Assembly: GCA_037783415.1 (NCBI GenBank)
Contig: JAZGTN010000058.1
Coordinates: 6,112,001 to 6,176,000, forward strand
From: Leptasterias polaris
Taxonomy: Eukaryota; Echinodermata; Asteroidea; Forcipulatida; Asteriidae
Length of the DNA stretch: 64,000 nt
Direction of reading: 5' to 3'
The notes under the pieces are model-generated. The model had not been told where the DNA came from and did no database searches. It saw only the letters and a list, made by a program, of their open reading frames with translations. Below are positions 43,901 through 58,900 of the stretch, piece by piece (the stretch's first letter is position 1; every line of letters starts with the position of its first letter). A program made the position numbers and the translations under genes.

Positions 43901-46900
43901 TTCCTTTAAGCCAATGAAAAACACAGTCGGCATGTTCCTTTAAGCCAATGAAAAACACAACCAGCATGTTCCTTAAGCCAATGGAAAACACAATCAGCAT
44001 GTTCCTTTAAGCCAATGGAAAACACAGTCGGCATGTTCCTTTAAGCCAATGAAAAACACAGTCGGCATGTTCCTTTAAGCCAATGAAAAACAGTCGGCAT
44101 GTTCCTTTAAGCCAATGAAAAACACAGTCAGCATGTTCCTTTAAGCCAATGAAAAACACAACCAGCATGTTCCTTTAAGCCAATGAAAAACAGTCGGCAT
44201 GATCCTTTAAGCCAATGAAAAACACAGTCAGCATGTTCCTTTAAGCCAATGAAAAACACAACCAGCATGTTCCTTTAAGCCAATGAAAAACAGTCGGCAT
44301 GTTCCTTTAAGCCAATGAAAAACACAACCAGCATGTTCCTTTAAGCCAATGAAAAACACAACCAGCATGTTCCTTTAAGCCAATGAAAAACACAACCAGC
44401 ATGTTCCTTTAAGCCAATGAAAAACAGTCGGCATGTTCCTTTAAGCCAATGAAAAACACAACCAGCATGTTCCTTTAAGCCAATGAAAAACACAACCAGC
44501 ATGTTCCTTTAAGCCAATGAAAAACAGTCGGCATGTTCCTTTAAGCCAATGAAAAACACAACCAGCATGTTCCTTTAAGCCAATGAAAAACAGTCGGCAT
44601 GTTCCTTTAAGCCAATGAAAAACACAGTCAGCATGTTCCTTTAAGCCAATGAAAAACACAACCAGCATGTTCCTTTAAGCCAATGAAAAACAGTCGGCAT
44701 GTTCCTTTAAGCCAATGAAAAACACAACCAGCATGTTCCTTAAGCCAGATGGAAAACACAGTCGGCATGTTCCTTTAAGCCAATGAAAAACAGTCGGCAT
44801 GTTCCTTTAAGCCAATGAAAAACAGTCGGCATGTTCCTTTAAGCCAATGAAAAACACAACCAGCATGTTCCTTTAAGCCAATGAAAAACAGTCGGCATGT
44901 TCCTTTAAGCCAATGAAAAACACAGTCAGCATGTTCCTTTAAGCCAATGAAAAACACAACCAGCATGTTCCTTTAAGCCAATGAAAAACAGTCGGCATGT
45001 TCCTTTAAGCCAATGAAAAACAGTCGGCATGTTCCTTTAAGCCAATGAAAAACACAGTCAGCATGTTCCTTTAAGCCAATGAAAAACAGTCGGCATGTTC
45101 CTTTAAGCCAATGAAAAACAGTCGGCATGTTCCTTTAAGCCAATGAAAAACAGTCGGCATGTTCCTTTAAGCCAATGAAAAACACAACCAGCATGTTCCT
45201 TTAAGCCAATGAAAAACAGTGGGCATGTTCCTTTAAGCCAATGAAAAACACAGTCAGCATGTTCCTTTAAGCCAATGAAAAACACAACCAGCATGTTCCT
45301 TTAAGCCAATGAAAAACAGTCGGCATGTTCCTTTAAGCCAATGAAAAACACAACCAGCATGTTCCTTAAGCCAGATGGAAAACACAGTCGGCATGTTCCT
45401 TTAAGCCAATGAAAAACAGTCGGCATGTTCCTTTAAGCCAATGAAAAACACAGTCAGCATGTTCCTTTAAGCCAATAAAAAACAGTCGGCATGTTCCTTT
45501 AAGCCAATGAAAAACACAACCAGCATGTTCCTTAAGCCAGATGGAAAACACAATCAGCATGTTCCTTTAAGCCAATGGAAAACACAGTCGGCATGTTCCC
45601 TTAAGCCAATGAAAAACACATCCAGCATGTTCCTTAAGCCAATGGAAAACACAATCAGCATGTTCTTTTAAGCCAATGGGAAAACACAATCAGCATGTTC
45701 CTTTAAGCCAATGAAAAACATAACCAGCATGTTCCTTTAAGCCAATGAAAAACACAGTCGGCAGTTCCTTTAAGTCAATGAAAAACACATCCAGCATGTT
45801 CCTTTAAGTCAATGAAAAACACATCCAGCATGTTCCTTTAAGTCAATGAAAAACACAGTCGGCATGTTCCTTTAAGCCAATGAAAAACACAACCAGCATG
45901 TTCCTTAAGCCAATGGAAAACACAATCAGCATGTTCCTTTAAGCCAATGGAAAACACAGTCGGCATGTTCCTTTAAGCCAATGAAAAACACAGTCGGCAT
46001 GTTCCTTTAAGCCAATGAAAAACAGTCGGCATGTTCCTTTAAGCCATTGAAAAACACAGTCAGCATGTTCCTTTAAGCCAATGAAAAACACAACCAGCAT
46101 GTTCCTTTAAGCCAATGGGAAAACACAATCAGCATGTTCCTTTAAGCCAATGAAAAACATAACCAGCATGTTCCTTTAAGCCAATGAAAAACACAGTCGG
46201 CAGTTCCTTTAAGTCAATGAAAAACACATCCAGCATGTTCCTTTAAGCCAATGAAAAACACAGTCGGCATGTTCCTTTAAGCCAATGAAAAACAGTCGGC
46301 ATGTTCCTTTAAGCCAATGAAAAACACAGTCAGCATGTTCCTTTAAGCCAATGAAAAACACAACCAGCATGTTCCTTTAAGCCAATGAAAAACAGTCGGC
46401 ATGTTCCTTTAAGCCAATGAAAAACACAACCAGCATGTTCCTTAAGCCAGATGGAAAACACAATCAGCATGTTCCTTTAAGCCAATGGAAAACACAGTCG
46501 GCATGTTCCTTTAAGCCAATGAAAAACAGTCGGCATGTTCCTTTAAGCCAATGAAAAACACAGTCAGCATGTTCCTTTAAGCCAATGAAAAACAGTCGGC
46601 ATGTTCCTTTAAGCCAATGAAAAACACAACCAGCATGTTCCTTAAGCCAGATGGAAAACACAGTCGGCATGTTCCTTTAAGCCAATGAAAAACAGTCGGC
46701 ATGTTCCTTTAAGCCAATGAAAAACACAGTCAGCATGTTCCTTTAAGCCAATGAAAAACACAACCAGCATGTTCCTTTAAGCCAATAAAAAACAGTCGGC
46801 ATGTTCCTTTAAGCCAATGAAAAACACAACCAGCATGTTCCTTAAGCCAGATGGAAAACACAATCAGCATGTTCCTTTAAGCCAATGGAAAACACAGTCG

Positions 46901-49900
46901 GCATGTTCCCTTAAGCCAATGAAAAACACATCCAGCATGTTCCTTAAGCCAATGGAAAACACAATCAGCATGTTCTTTTAAGCCAATGGGAAAACACAAT
47001 CAGCATGTTCCTTTAAGCCAATGAAAAACACAGTCGGCAGTTCCTTTAAGTCAATGAAAAACACATCCAGCATGTTCCTTTAAGTCAATGAAAAACACAT
47101 CCAGCATGTTCCTTTAAGTCAATGAAAAACACATCCAGCATGTTCCTTTAAGCCAATGAAAAACACATCCAGCATGTTCCTTTAAGCCAATGAAAAACAC
47201 AGTAGGCATGTTCCTTTAAGCCAATGAAAAACACAAGATCAACATGTTCCTTTAAGTCAATGAAAAACAAAATCAGCATGTTCCTTTAAGCCACTGAAAA
47301 ACACAGTCGGCATGTTCCTTTAAGCCAATGAAAAAGACAGTCGGCATGTTCCTTTAAGCCAATGAAAAACACAAGATCAGCATGTTCCTTTAAGCCAATG
47401 AAAAACATAAGATCAACATGTTCCTTTAAGTCAATGAAAAACAAAATCAGCATGTTCCTTTAAGCCAATGAAAAACACAATCAACAATTCCTTTAACCAA
47501 ATGAAAAACACAACCAGCATATTCCTTTTAAGCCAATGAAAAACACAATCAGCATGTTCCTTTAAGCCAATGAAAAACACAATCAGCATGTTCCTTTAAG
47601 CCAATGAAAAACACAATCAGCATGTTCCTTTAAGCCAATGAAAAACACAACCAGCATGTTCCTTTTAAGCCAATGAAAAACACAACCAGCATGTTCCTTT
47701 AAGCCAATGAAAAACACAATCAGCATGTTCCTTTAAGCCAATGAAAAACACAATCAGCATGTTCCTTTAAGCCAATGAAAAACACAATCAGCATGTTCCT
47801 TTAAGCCAATGAAAAACACAATCAGCATGTTCCTTTTAAGCCAATGAAAAACACAACCAGCATGTTCCTTTAAGCCAATGAAAAACACAACCAGCATGTT
47901 CCTTTAAGCCAATGAAAAACACAATCAGCATGTTCCTTTAAGCCAATGAAAAACACAATCAGCATGTTCCTTTAAGCCAATGAAAAACACAGTCGGCATG
48001 TTCCTTTAAGCCAATGAAAAACACAAGATCAGCATGTTCCTTTAAGCCAATGAAAAACATAAGATCAACATGTTCCTTTAAGTCAATGAAAAACAAAATC
48101 AGCATGTTCCTTTAAGCCAATGAAAAACACAGTCGGCATGTTCCTTTAAGCCAATGAAAAACACAGTCGGCATGTTCCTTTAAGCCAATGAAAAACACAA
48201 GATCAGCATGTTCCTTTAAGCCAATGAAAAACATAAGATCAACATGTTCCTTTAAGTCAATGAAAAACAAAATCAGCATGTTCCTTTAAGCCAATGAAAA
48301 ACACAATCAACAATTCCTTTAACCAAATGAAAAACACAATCAACATATTCCTTTTAAGCCAATGAAAAACACAACCAGCATGTTCCTTTAAGCCAATGAA
48401 AAACACAATCAGCATGTTCCTTTAAGCCAATGAAAAACACAATCAGCATGTTCCTTTAAGCCAATGAAAAACACAGTCGGCATGTTCCTTTAAGCCAATG
48501 AAAAACACAAGATCAGCATGTTCCTTTAAGCCAATGGAAAACACAGTCGGCATGTTCCTTTAAGCCAATGAAAAACACAGTCGGCATGTTCCTTTAAGCC
48601 AATGAAAAACAGTCGGCATGTTCCTTTAAGTCAATGAAAAACAAAATCAGCATGTTCCTTTAAGCCAATGCAAAACACAATCAACAATTCCTTTAACCAA
48701 ATGAAAAACACAATCAACATATTCCTTTTAAGCCAATGAAAAACACAACCAGCATGTTCCTTTAAGCCAATGAAAAACACAATCAGCATGTTCCTTTAAG
48801 CCAATGAAAAACACAACCAGCATGTTCCTTTAAGCCAATGAAAAACACAACCAGCATGTTCCTTTAAGCCAATGGAAAACACAATCAGCATGTTCCTTTA
48901 AGCCAATGGAAAACACAGTCGGCATGTTCCTTTAAGCCAATGAAAAACACAGTCGGCATGTTCCTTTAAGCAATGAAAAACAGTCGGCATGTTCCTTTAA
49001 GCCAATGAAAAACACAGTCAGCATGTTCCTTTAAGCCAATGAAAAACACAACCAGCATGTTCCTTTAAGCCAATGAAAAACAGTCGGCATGTTCCTTTAA
49101 GCCAATGAAAAACACAGTCAGCATGTTCCTTTAAGCCAATGAAAAACACAACCAGCATGTTCCTTTAAGCCAATGAAAAACAGTCGGCATGTTCCTTTAA
49201 GCCAATGAAAAACACAACCAGCATGTTCCTTTAAGCCAATGAAAAACACAACCAGCATGTTCCTTTAAGCCAATGAAAAACACAACCAGCATGTTCCTTT
49301 AAGCCAATGAAAAACAGTCGGCATGTTCCTTTAAGCCAATGAAAAACACAACCAGCATGTTCCTTTAAGCCAATGAAAAACAGTCGGCATGTTCCTTTAA
49401 GCCAATGAAAAACACAGTCAGCATGTTCCTTTAAGCCAATGAAAAACACAACCAGCATGTTCCTTTAAGCCAATGAAAAACAGTCGGCATGTTCCTTTAA
49501 GCCAATGAAAAACACAACCAGCATGTTCCTTAAGCCAGATGGAAAACACAATCAGCATGTTCCTTTAAGCCAATGGAAAACACAGTCGGCATGTTCCTTT
49601 AAGCCAATGAAAAACAGTCGGCATGTTCCTTTAAGCCAATGAAAAACACAGTCAGCATGTTCCTTTAAGCCAATGAAAAACAGTCGGCATGTTCCTTTAA
49701 GCCAATGAAAAACACAACCAGCATGTTCCTTAAGCCAGATGGAAAACACAGTCGGCATGTTCCTTTAAGCCAATGAAAAACAGTCGGCATGTTCCTTTAA
49801 GCCAATGAAAAACAGTCGGCATGTTCCTTTAAGCCAATGAAAAACACAACCAGCATGTTCCTTTAAGCCAATGAAAAACAGTCGGCATGTTCCTTTAAGC

Positions 49901-52900
49901 CAATGAAAAACACAGTCAGCATGTTCCTTTAAGCCAATGAAAAACACAACCAGCATGTTCCTTTAAGCCAATGAAAAACAGTCGGCATGTTCCTTTAAGC
50001 CAATGAAAAACACAACCAGCATGTTCCTTAAGCCAGATGGAAAACACAATCAGCATGTTCCTTTAAGCCAATGGAAAACACAGTCGGCATGTTCCTTTAA
50101 GCCAATGAAAAACAGTCGGCATGTTCCTTTAAGCCAATGAAAAACACAACCAGCATGTTCCTTAAGCCAGATGGAAAACACAGTCGGCATGTTCCTTTAA
50201 GCCAATGAAAAACAGTCGGCATGTTCCTTTAAGCCAATGAAAAACACAATCAGCATGTTCCTTTAAGCCAATGAAAAACACAATCAGCATGTTCCTTTAA
50301 GCCAATGAAAAACACAGTCGGCATGTTCCTTTAAGCCAATGAAAAACACAAGATCAGCATGTTCCTTTAAGCCAATGAAAAACATAAGATCAACATGTTC
50401 CTTTAAGTCAATGAAAAACAAAATCAGCATGTTCCTTTAAGCCAATGAAAAACACAGTCGGCATGTTCCTTTAAGCCAATGAAAAACACAGTCGGCATGT
50501 TCCTTTAAGCCAATGAAAAACACAAGATCAGCATGTTCCTTTAAGCCAATGAAAAACATAAGATCAACATGTTCCTTTAAGTCAATGAAAAACAAAATCA
50601 GCATGTTCCTTTAAGCCAATGAAAAACACAATCAACAATTCCTTTAACCAAATGAAAAACACAATCAACATATTCCTTTTAAGCCAATGAAAAACACAAC
50701 CAGCATGTTCCTTTAAGCCAATGAAAAACACAATCAGCATGTTCCTTTAAGCCAATGAAAAACACAATCAGCATGTTCCTTTAAGCCAATGAAAAACACA
50801 GTCGGCATGTTCCTTTAAGCCAATGAAAAACACAAGATCAGCATGTTCCTTTAAGCCAATGGAAAACACAGTCGGCATGTTCCTTTAACCCAATGAAAAA
50901 CACAGTCGGCATGTTCCTTTAAGCCAATGAAAAACAGTCGGCATGTTCCTTTAAGTCAATGAAAAACAAAATCAGCATGTTCCTTTAAGCCAATGAAAAA
51001 CACAATCAACAATTCCTTTAACCAAATGAAAAACACAATCAACATATTCCTTTTAAGCCAATGAAAAACACAACCAGCATGTTCCTTTAAGCCAATGAAA
51101 AACACAATCAGCATGTTCCTTTAAGCCAATGAAAAACACAATCAGCATGTTCCTTTTAAGCCAATGAAAAACACAACCAGCATGTTCCTTTAAGCCAATG
51201 AAAAACACAACCAGCATGTTCCTTTAAGCCAATGGAAAACACAATCAGCATGTTCCTTTAAGCCAATGGAAAACACAGTCGGCATGTTCCTTTAAGCCAA
51301 TGAAAAACACAGTCGGCATGTTCCTTTAAGCCAATGAAAAACAGTCGGCATGTTCCTTTAAGCCAATGAAAAACACAGTCAGCATGTTCCTTTAAGCCAA
51401 TGAAAAACACAACCAGCATGTTCCTTTAAGCCAATGAAAAACAGTCGGCATGTTCCTTTAAGCCAATGAAAAACACAGTCAGCATGTTCCTTTAAGCCAA
51501 TGAAAAACACAACCAGCATGTTCCTTTAAGCCAATGAAAAACAGTCGGCATGTTCCTTTAAGCCAATGAAAAACACAACCAGCATGTTCCTTTAAGCCAA
51601 TGAAAAACACAACCAGCATGTTCCTTTAAGCCAATGAAAAACACAACCAGCATGTTCCTTTAAGCCAATGAAAAACAGTCGGCATGTTCCTTTAAGCCAA
51701 TGAAAAACACAACCAGCATGTTCCTTTAAGCCAATGAAAAACAGTCGGCATGTTCCTTTAAGCCAATGAAAAACACAGTCAGCATGTTCCTTTAAGCCAA
51801 TGAAAAACACAACCAGCATGTTCCTTTAAGCCAATGAAAAACAGTCGGCATGTTCCTTTAAGCCAATGAAAAACACAACCAGCATGTTCCTTAAGCCAGA
51901 TGGAAAACACAATCAGCATGTTCCTTTAAGCCAATGGAAAACACAGTCGGCATGTTCCTTTAAGCCAATGAAAAACAGTCGGCATGTTCCTTTAAGCCAA
52001 TGAAAAACACAACCAGCATGTTCCTTAAGCCAGATGGAAAACACAGTCGGCATGTTCCTTTAAGCCAATGAAAAACAGTCGGCATGTTCCTTTAAGCCAA
52101 TGAAAAACACAACCAGCATGTTCCTTAAGCCAGATGGAAAACACAATCAGCATGTTCCTTTAAGCCAATGGAAAACACAGTCGGCATGTTCCCTTAAGCC
52201 AATGAAAAACACATCCAGCATGTTCCTTAAGCCAATGGAAAACACAATCAGCATGTTCTTTTAAGCCAATGGGAAAACACAATCAGCATGTTCCTTTAAG
52301 CCAATGAAAAACATAACCAGCATGTTCCTTTAAGCCAATGAAAACACAGTCGGCAGTTCCTTTAAGTCAATGAAAAACACATCCAGCATGTTCCTTTAAG
52401 TCAATGAAAAACACAGTCGGCATGTTCCTTTAAGCCAATGAAAAACACAACCAGCATGTTCCTTAAGCCAATGGAAAACACAATCAGCATGTTCCTTTAA
52501 GCCAATGGAAAACACAGTCGGCATGTTCCTTTAAGCCAATGAAAAACACAGTCGGCATGTTCCTTTAAGCCAATGAAAAACAGTCGGCATGTTCCTTTAA
52601 GCCAATGAAAAACACAGTCAGCATGTTCCTTTAAGCCAATGAAAAACACAACCAGCATGTTCCTTTAAGCCAATGAAAAACACAGTCGGCATGTTCCTTT
52701 AAGCCAATGAAAAACAGTCGGCATGTTCCTTTAAGCCAATGAAAAACACAGTCAGCATGTTCCTTTAAGCCAATGAAAAACACAACCAGCATGTTCCTTT
52801 AAGCCAATGAAAAACAGTCGGCATGTTCCTTTAAGCCAATGAAAAACACAACCAGCATGTTCCTTAAGCCAGATGGAAAACACAATCAGCATGTTCCTTT

Positions 52901-55900
52901 AAGCCAATGGAAAACACAGTCGGCATGTTCCTTTAAGCCAATGAAAAACACAGTCGGCATGTTCCTTTAAGCCAATGAAAAACAGTCGGCATGTTCCTTT
53001 AAGCCAATGAAAAACACAGTCAGCATGTTCCTTTAAGCCAATGAAAAACACAACCAGCATGTTCCTTAAGCCAGATGGAAAACACAATCAGCATGTTCCT
53101 TTAAGCCAATGGAAAACACAGTCGGCATGTTCCTTTAAGCCAATGAAAAACACATCCAGCATGTTCCTTAAGCCAATGGAAAACACAATCAGCATGTTCC
53201 TTTAAGCCAATGGGAAAACACAATCAGCATGTTCCTTTAAGCCAATGAAAAACATAACCAGCATGTTCCTTTAAGCCAATGAAAAACATAACCAGCATGT
53301 TCCTTTAAGCCAATGAAAAACAGTCGGCATGTTCCTTTAAGCCAATGAAAAACAGTCAGCATGTTCCTTTAAGCCAATGAAAAACACAACCAGCATGTTC
53401 CTTTAAGCCAATGAAAAACACAGTCGGCATGTTCCTTTAAGCCAATGAAAAACACAACCAGCATGTTCCTTAAGCCAATGGAAAACACAATCAGCATGTT
53501 CCTTTAAGCCAATGGAAAACACAGTCGGCATGTTCCTTTAAGCCAATGAAAAACAGTCGGCATGTTCCTTTAAGCCAATGAAAAACACAGTCAGCATGTT
53601 CCTTTAAGCCAATGAAAAACACAACCAGCATGTTCCTTTAAGCCAATGAAAAACAGTCGGCATGTTCCTTTAAGCCAATGAAAAACACAACCAGCATGTT
53701 CCTTTAAGCCAATGAAAAACAGTCGGCATGTTCCTTTAAGCCAATGAAAAACACAGTCAGCATGTTCCTTTAAGCCAATGAAAAACACAACCAGCATGTT
53801 CCTTTAAGCCAATGAAAAACACAGTCGGCATGTTCCTTTAAGCCAATGAAAAACACAACCAGCATGTTCCTTAAGCCAATGGAAAACACAATCAGCATGT
53901 TCCTTTAAGCCAATGGAAAACACAGTCGGCATGTTCCTTTAAGCCAATGAAAAACAGTCGGCATGTTCCTTTAAGCCAATGAAAAACACAGTCAGCATGT
54001 TCCTTTAAGCCAATGAAAAACACAACCAGCATGTTCCTTTAAGCCAATGAAAAACAGTCGGCATGTTCCTTTAAGCCAATGAAAAACACAACCAGCATGT
54101 TCCTTTAAGCCAATGAAAAACAGTCGGCATGTTCCTTTAAGCCAATGAAAAACACAGTCAGCATGTTCCTTTAAGCCAATGAAAAACACAACCAGCATGT
54201 TCCTTTAAGCCAATGAAAAACAGTCGGCATGTTCCTTTAAGCCAATGAAAAACACAACCAGCATGTTCCTTTAAGCCAATGAAAAACAGTCGGCATGTTC
54301 CTTTAAGCCAATGAAAAACACAAGATCAGCATGTTCCTTTAAGCCAATGAAAAACATAAGATCAACATGTTCCTTTAAGTCAATGAAAAACAAAATCAGC
54401 ATGTTCCTTTAAGCCAATGAAAAACACAGTCGGCATGTTCCTTTAAGCCAATGAAAAACACAGTCGGCATGTTCCTTTAAGCCAATGAAAAACACAAGAT
54501 CAGCATGTTCCTTTAAGCCAATGAAAAACATAAGATCAACATGTTCCTTTAAGTCAATGAAAAACAAAATCAGCATGTTCCTTTAAGCCAATGAAAAACA
54601 CAATCAACAATTCCTTTAACCAAATGAAAAACACAATCAACATATTCCTTTTAAGCCAATGAAAAACACAACCAGCATGTTCCTTTAAGCCAATGAAAAA
54701 CACAATCAGCATGTTCCTTTAAGCCAATGAAAAACACAATCAGCATGTTCCTTTAAGCCAATGAAAAACACAGTCGGCATGTTCCTTTAAGCCAATGAAA
54801 AACACAAGATCAGCATGTTCCTTTAAGCCAATGGAAAACACAGTCGGCATGTTCCTTTAACCCAATGAAAAACACAGTCGGCATGTTCCTTTAAGCCAAT
54901 GAAAAACAGTCGGCATGTTCCTTTAAGTCAATGAAAAACAAAATCAGCATGTTCCTTTAAGCCAATGAAAAACACAATCAACAATTCCTTTAACCAAATG
55001 AAAAACACAATCAACATATTCCTTTTAAGCCAATGAAAAACACAACCAGCATGTTCCTTTAAGCCAATGAAAAACACAATCAGCATGTTCCTTTAAGCCA
55101 ATGAAAAACACAATCAGCATGTTCCTTTTAAGCCAATGAAAAACACAACCAGCATGTTCCTTTAAGCCAATGAAAAACACAACCAGCATGTTCCTTTAAG
55201 CCAATGGAAAACACAATCAGCATGTTCCTTTAAGCCAATGGAAAACACAGTCGGCATGTTCCTTTAAGCCAATGAAAAACACAGTCGGCATGTTCCTTTA
55301 AGCCAATGAAAAACAGTCGGCATGTTCCTTTAAGCCAATGAAAAACACAGTCAGCATGTTCCTTTAAGCCAATGAAAAACACAACCAGCATGTTCCTTTA
55401 AGCCAATGAAAAACAGTCGGCATGTTCCTTTAAGCCAATGAAAAACACAGTCAGCATGTTCCTTTAAGCCAATGAAAAACACAACCAGCATGTTCCTTTA
55501 AGCCAATGAAAAACAGTCGGCATGTTCCTTTAAGCCAATGAAAAACACAACCAGCATGTTCCTTTAAGCCAATGAAAAACACAACCAGCATGTTCCTTTA
55601 AGCCAATGAAAAACACAACCAGCATGTTCCTTTAAGCCAATGAAAAACAGTCGGCATGTTCCTTTAAGCCAATGAAAAACACAACCAGCATGTTCCTTTA
55701 AGCCAATGAAAAACAGTCGGCATGTTCCTTTAAGCCAATGAAAAACACAGTCAGCATGTTCCTTTAAGCCAATGAAAAACACAACCAGCATGTTCCTTTA
55801 AGCCAATGAAAAACAGTCGGCATGTTCCTTTAAGCCAATGAAAAACACAACCAGCATGTTCCTTAAGCCAGATGGAAAACACAATCAGCATGTTCCTTTA

Positions 55901-58900
55901 AGCCAATGGAAAACACAGTCGGCATGTTCCTTTAAGCCAATGAAAAACAGTCGGCATGTTCCTTTAAGCCAATGAAAAACACAACCAGCATGTTCCTTAA
56001 GCCAGATGGAAAACACAGTCGGCATGTTCCTTTAAGCCAATGAAAAACAGTCGGCATGTTCCTTTAAGCCAATGAAAAACACAACCAGCATGTTCCTTAA
56101 GCCAGATGGAAAACACAATCAGCATGTTCCTTTAAGCCAATGGAAAACACAGTCGGCATGTTCCCTTAAGCCAATGAAAAACACATCCAGCATGTTCCTT
56201 AAGCCAATGGAAAACACAATCAGCATGTTCTTTTAAGCCAATGGGAAAACACAATCAGCATGTTCCTTTAAGCCAATGAAAAACATAACCAGCATGTTCC
56301 TTTAAGCCAATGAAAACACAGTCGGCAGTTCCTTTAAGTCAATGAAAAACACATCCAGCATGTTCCTTTAAGTCAATGAAAAACACAGTCGGCATGTTCC
56401 TTTAAGCCAATGAAAAACACAACCAGCATGTTCCTTAAGCCAATGGAAAACACAATCAGCATGTTCCTTTAAGCCAATGGAAAACACAGTCGGCATGTTC
56501 CTTTAAGCCAATGAAAAACACAGTCGGCATGTTCCTTTAAGCCAATGAAAAACAGTCGGCATGTTCCTTTAAGCCAATGAAAAACACAGTCAGCATGTTC
56601 CTTTAAGCCAATGAAAAACACAACCAGCATGTTCCTTTAAGCCAATGAAAAACACAGTCGGCATGTTCCTTTAAGCCAATGAAAAACAGTCGGCATGTTC
56701 CTTTAAGCCAATGAAAAACACAGTCAGCATGTTCCTTTAAGCCAATGAAAAACACAACCAGCATGTTCCTTTAAGCCAATGAAAAACAGTCGGCATGTTC
56801 CTTTAAGCCAATGAAAAACACAACCAGCATGTTCCTTAAGCCAGATGGAAAACACAATCAGCATGTTCCTTTAAGCCAATGGAAAACACAGTCGGCATGT
56901 TCCTTTAAGCCAATGAAAAACACAGTCGGCATGTTCCTTTAAGCCAATGAAAAACAGTCGGCATGTTCCTTTAAGCCAATGAAAAACACAGTCAGCATGT
57001 TCCTTTAAGCCAATGAAAAACACAACCAGCATGTTCCTTAAGCCAGATGGAAAACACAATCAGCATGTTCCTTTAAGCCAATGGAAAACACAGTCGGCAT
57101 GTTCCTTTAAGCCAATGAAAAACACATCCAGCATGTTCCTTAAGCCAATGGAAAACACAATCAGCATGTTCCTTTAAGCCAATGGGAAAACACAATCAGC
57201 ATGTTCCTTTAAGCCAATGAAAAACATAACCAGCATGTTCCTTTAAGCCAATGAAAAACATAACCAGCATGTTCCTTTAAGCCAATGAAAAACAGTCGGC
57301 ATGTTCCTTTAAGCCAATGAAAAACAGTCAGCATGTTCCTTTAAGCCAATGAAAAACACAACCAGCATGTTCCTTTAAGCCAATGAAAAACACAGTCGGC
57401 ATGTTCCTTTAAGCCAATGAAAAACACAACCAGCATGTTCCTTAAGCCAATGGAAAACACAATCAGCATGTTCCTTTAAGCCAATGGAAAACACAGTCGG
57501 CATGTTCCTTTAAGCCAATGAAAAACAGTCGGCATGTTCCTTTAAGCCAATGAAAAACACAGTCAGCATGTTCCTTTAAGCCAATGAAAAACACAACCAG
57601 CATGTTCCTTTAAGCCAATGAAAAACAGTCGGCATGTTCCTTTAAGCCAATGAAAAACACAACCAGCATGTTCCTTTAAGCCAATGAAAAACAGTCGGCA
57701 TGTTCCTTTAAGCCAATGAAAAACACAGTCAGCATGTTCCTTTAAGCCAATGAAAAACACAACCAGCATGTTCCTTTAAGCCAATGAAAAACACAGTCGG
57801 CATGTTCCTTTAAGCCAATGAAAAACACAACCAGCATGTTCCTTAAGCCAATGGAAAACACAATCAGCATGTTCCTTTAAGCCAATGGAAAACACAGTCG
57901 GCATGTTCCTTTAAGCCAATGAAAAACAGTCGGCATGTTCCTTTAAGCCAATGAAAAACACAGTCAGCATGTTCCTTTAAGCCAATGAAAAACACAACCA
58001 GCATGTTCCTTTAAGCCAATGAAAAACAGTCGGCATGTTCCTTTAAGCCAATGAAAAACACAACCAGCATGTTCCTTTAAGCCAATGAAAAACAGTCGGC
58101 ATGTTCCTTTAAGCCAATGAAAAACACAGTCAGCATGTTCCTTTAAGCCAATGAAAAACACAACCAGCATGTTCCTTTAAGCCAATGAAAAACAGTCGGC
58201 ATGTTCCTTTAAGCCAATGAAAAACACAACCAGCATGTTCCTTTAAGCCAATGAAAAACAGTCGGCATGTTCCTTTAAGCCAATGAAAAACACAGTCAGC
58301 ATGTTCCTTTAAGCCAATGAAAAACAGTCGGCATGTTCCTTTAAGCCAATGAAAAACACAGTCAGCATGTTCCTTTAAGCCAATGAAAAACACAACCAGC
58401 ATGTTCCTTTAAGCCAATGAAAAACAGTCGGCATGTTCCTTTAAGCCAATGAAAAACACAGTCAGCATGTTCCTTTAAGCCAATGAAAAACACAACCAGC
58501 ATGTTCCTTTAAGCCAATGAAAAACACAGTCGGCATGTTCCTTTAAGCCAATGAAAAACACAACCAGCATGTTCCTTTAAGCCAATGAAAAACAGTCGGC
58601 ATGTTCCTTTAAGCCAATGAAAAACACAGTCAGCATGTTCCTTTAAGCCAATGAAAAACACAACCAGCATGTTCCTTTAAGCCAATGAAAAACAGTCGGC
58701 ATGTTCCTTTAAGCCAATGAAAAACACAACCAGCATGTTCCTTTAAGCCAATGAAAAACAGTCGGCATGTTCCTTTAAGCCAATGAAAAACACAGTCAGC
58801 ATGTTCCTTAAGCCAGATGGAAAACACAATCAGCATGTTCCTTTAAGCCAATGAAAAACACAACCAGCATGTTCCTTTAAGCCAATAAAAAACAGTCGGC

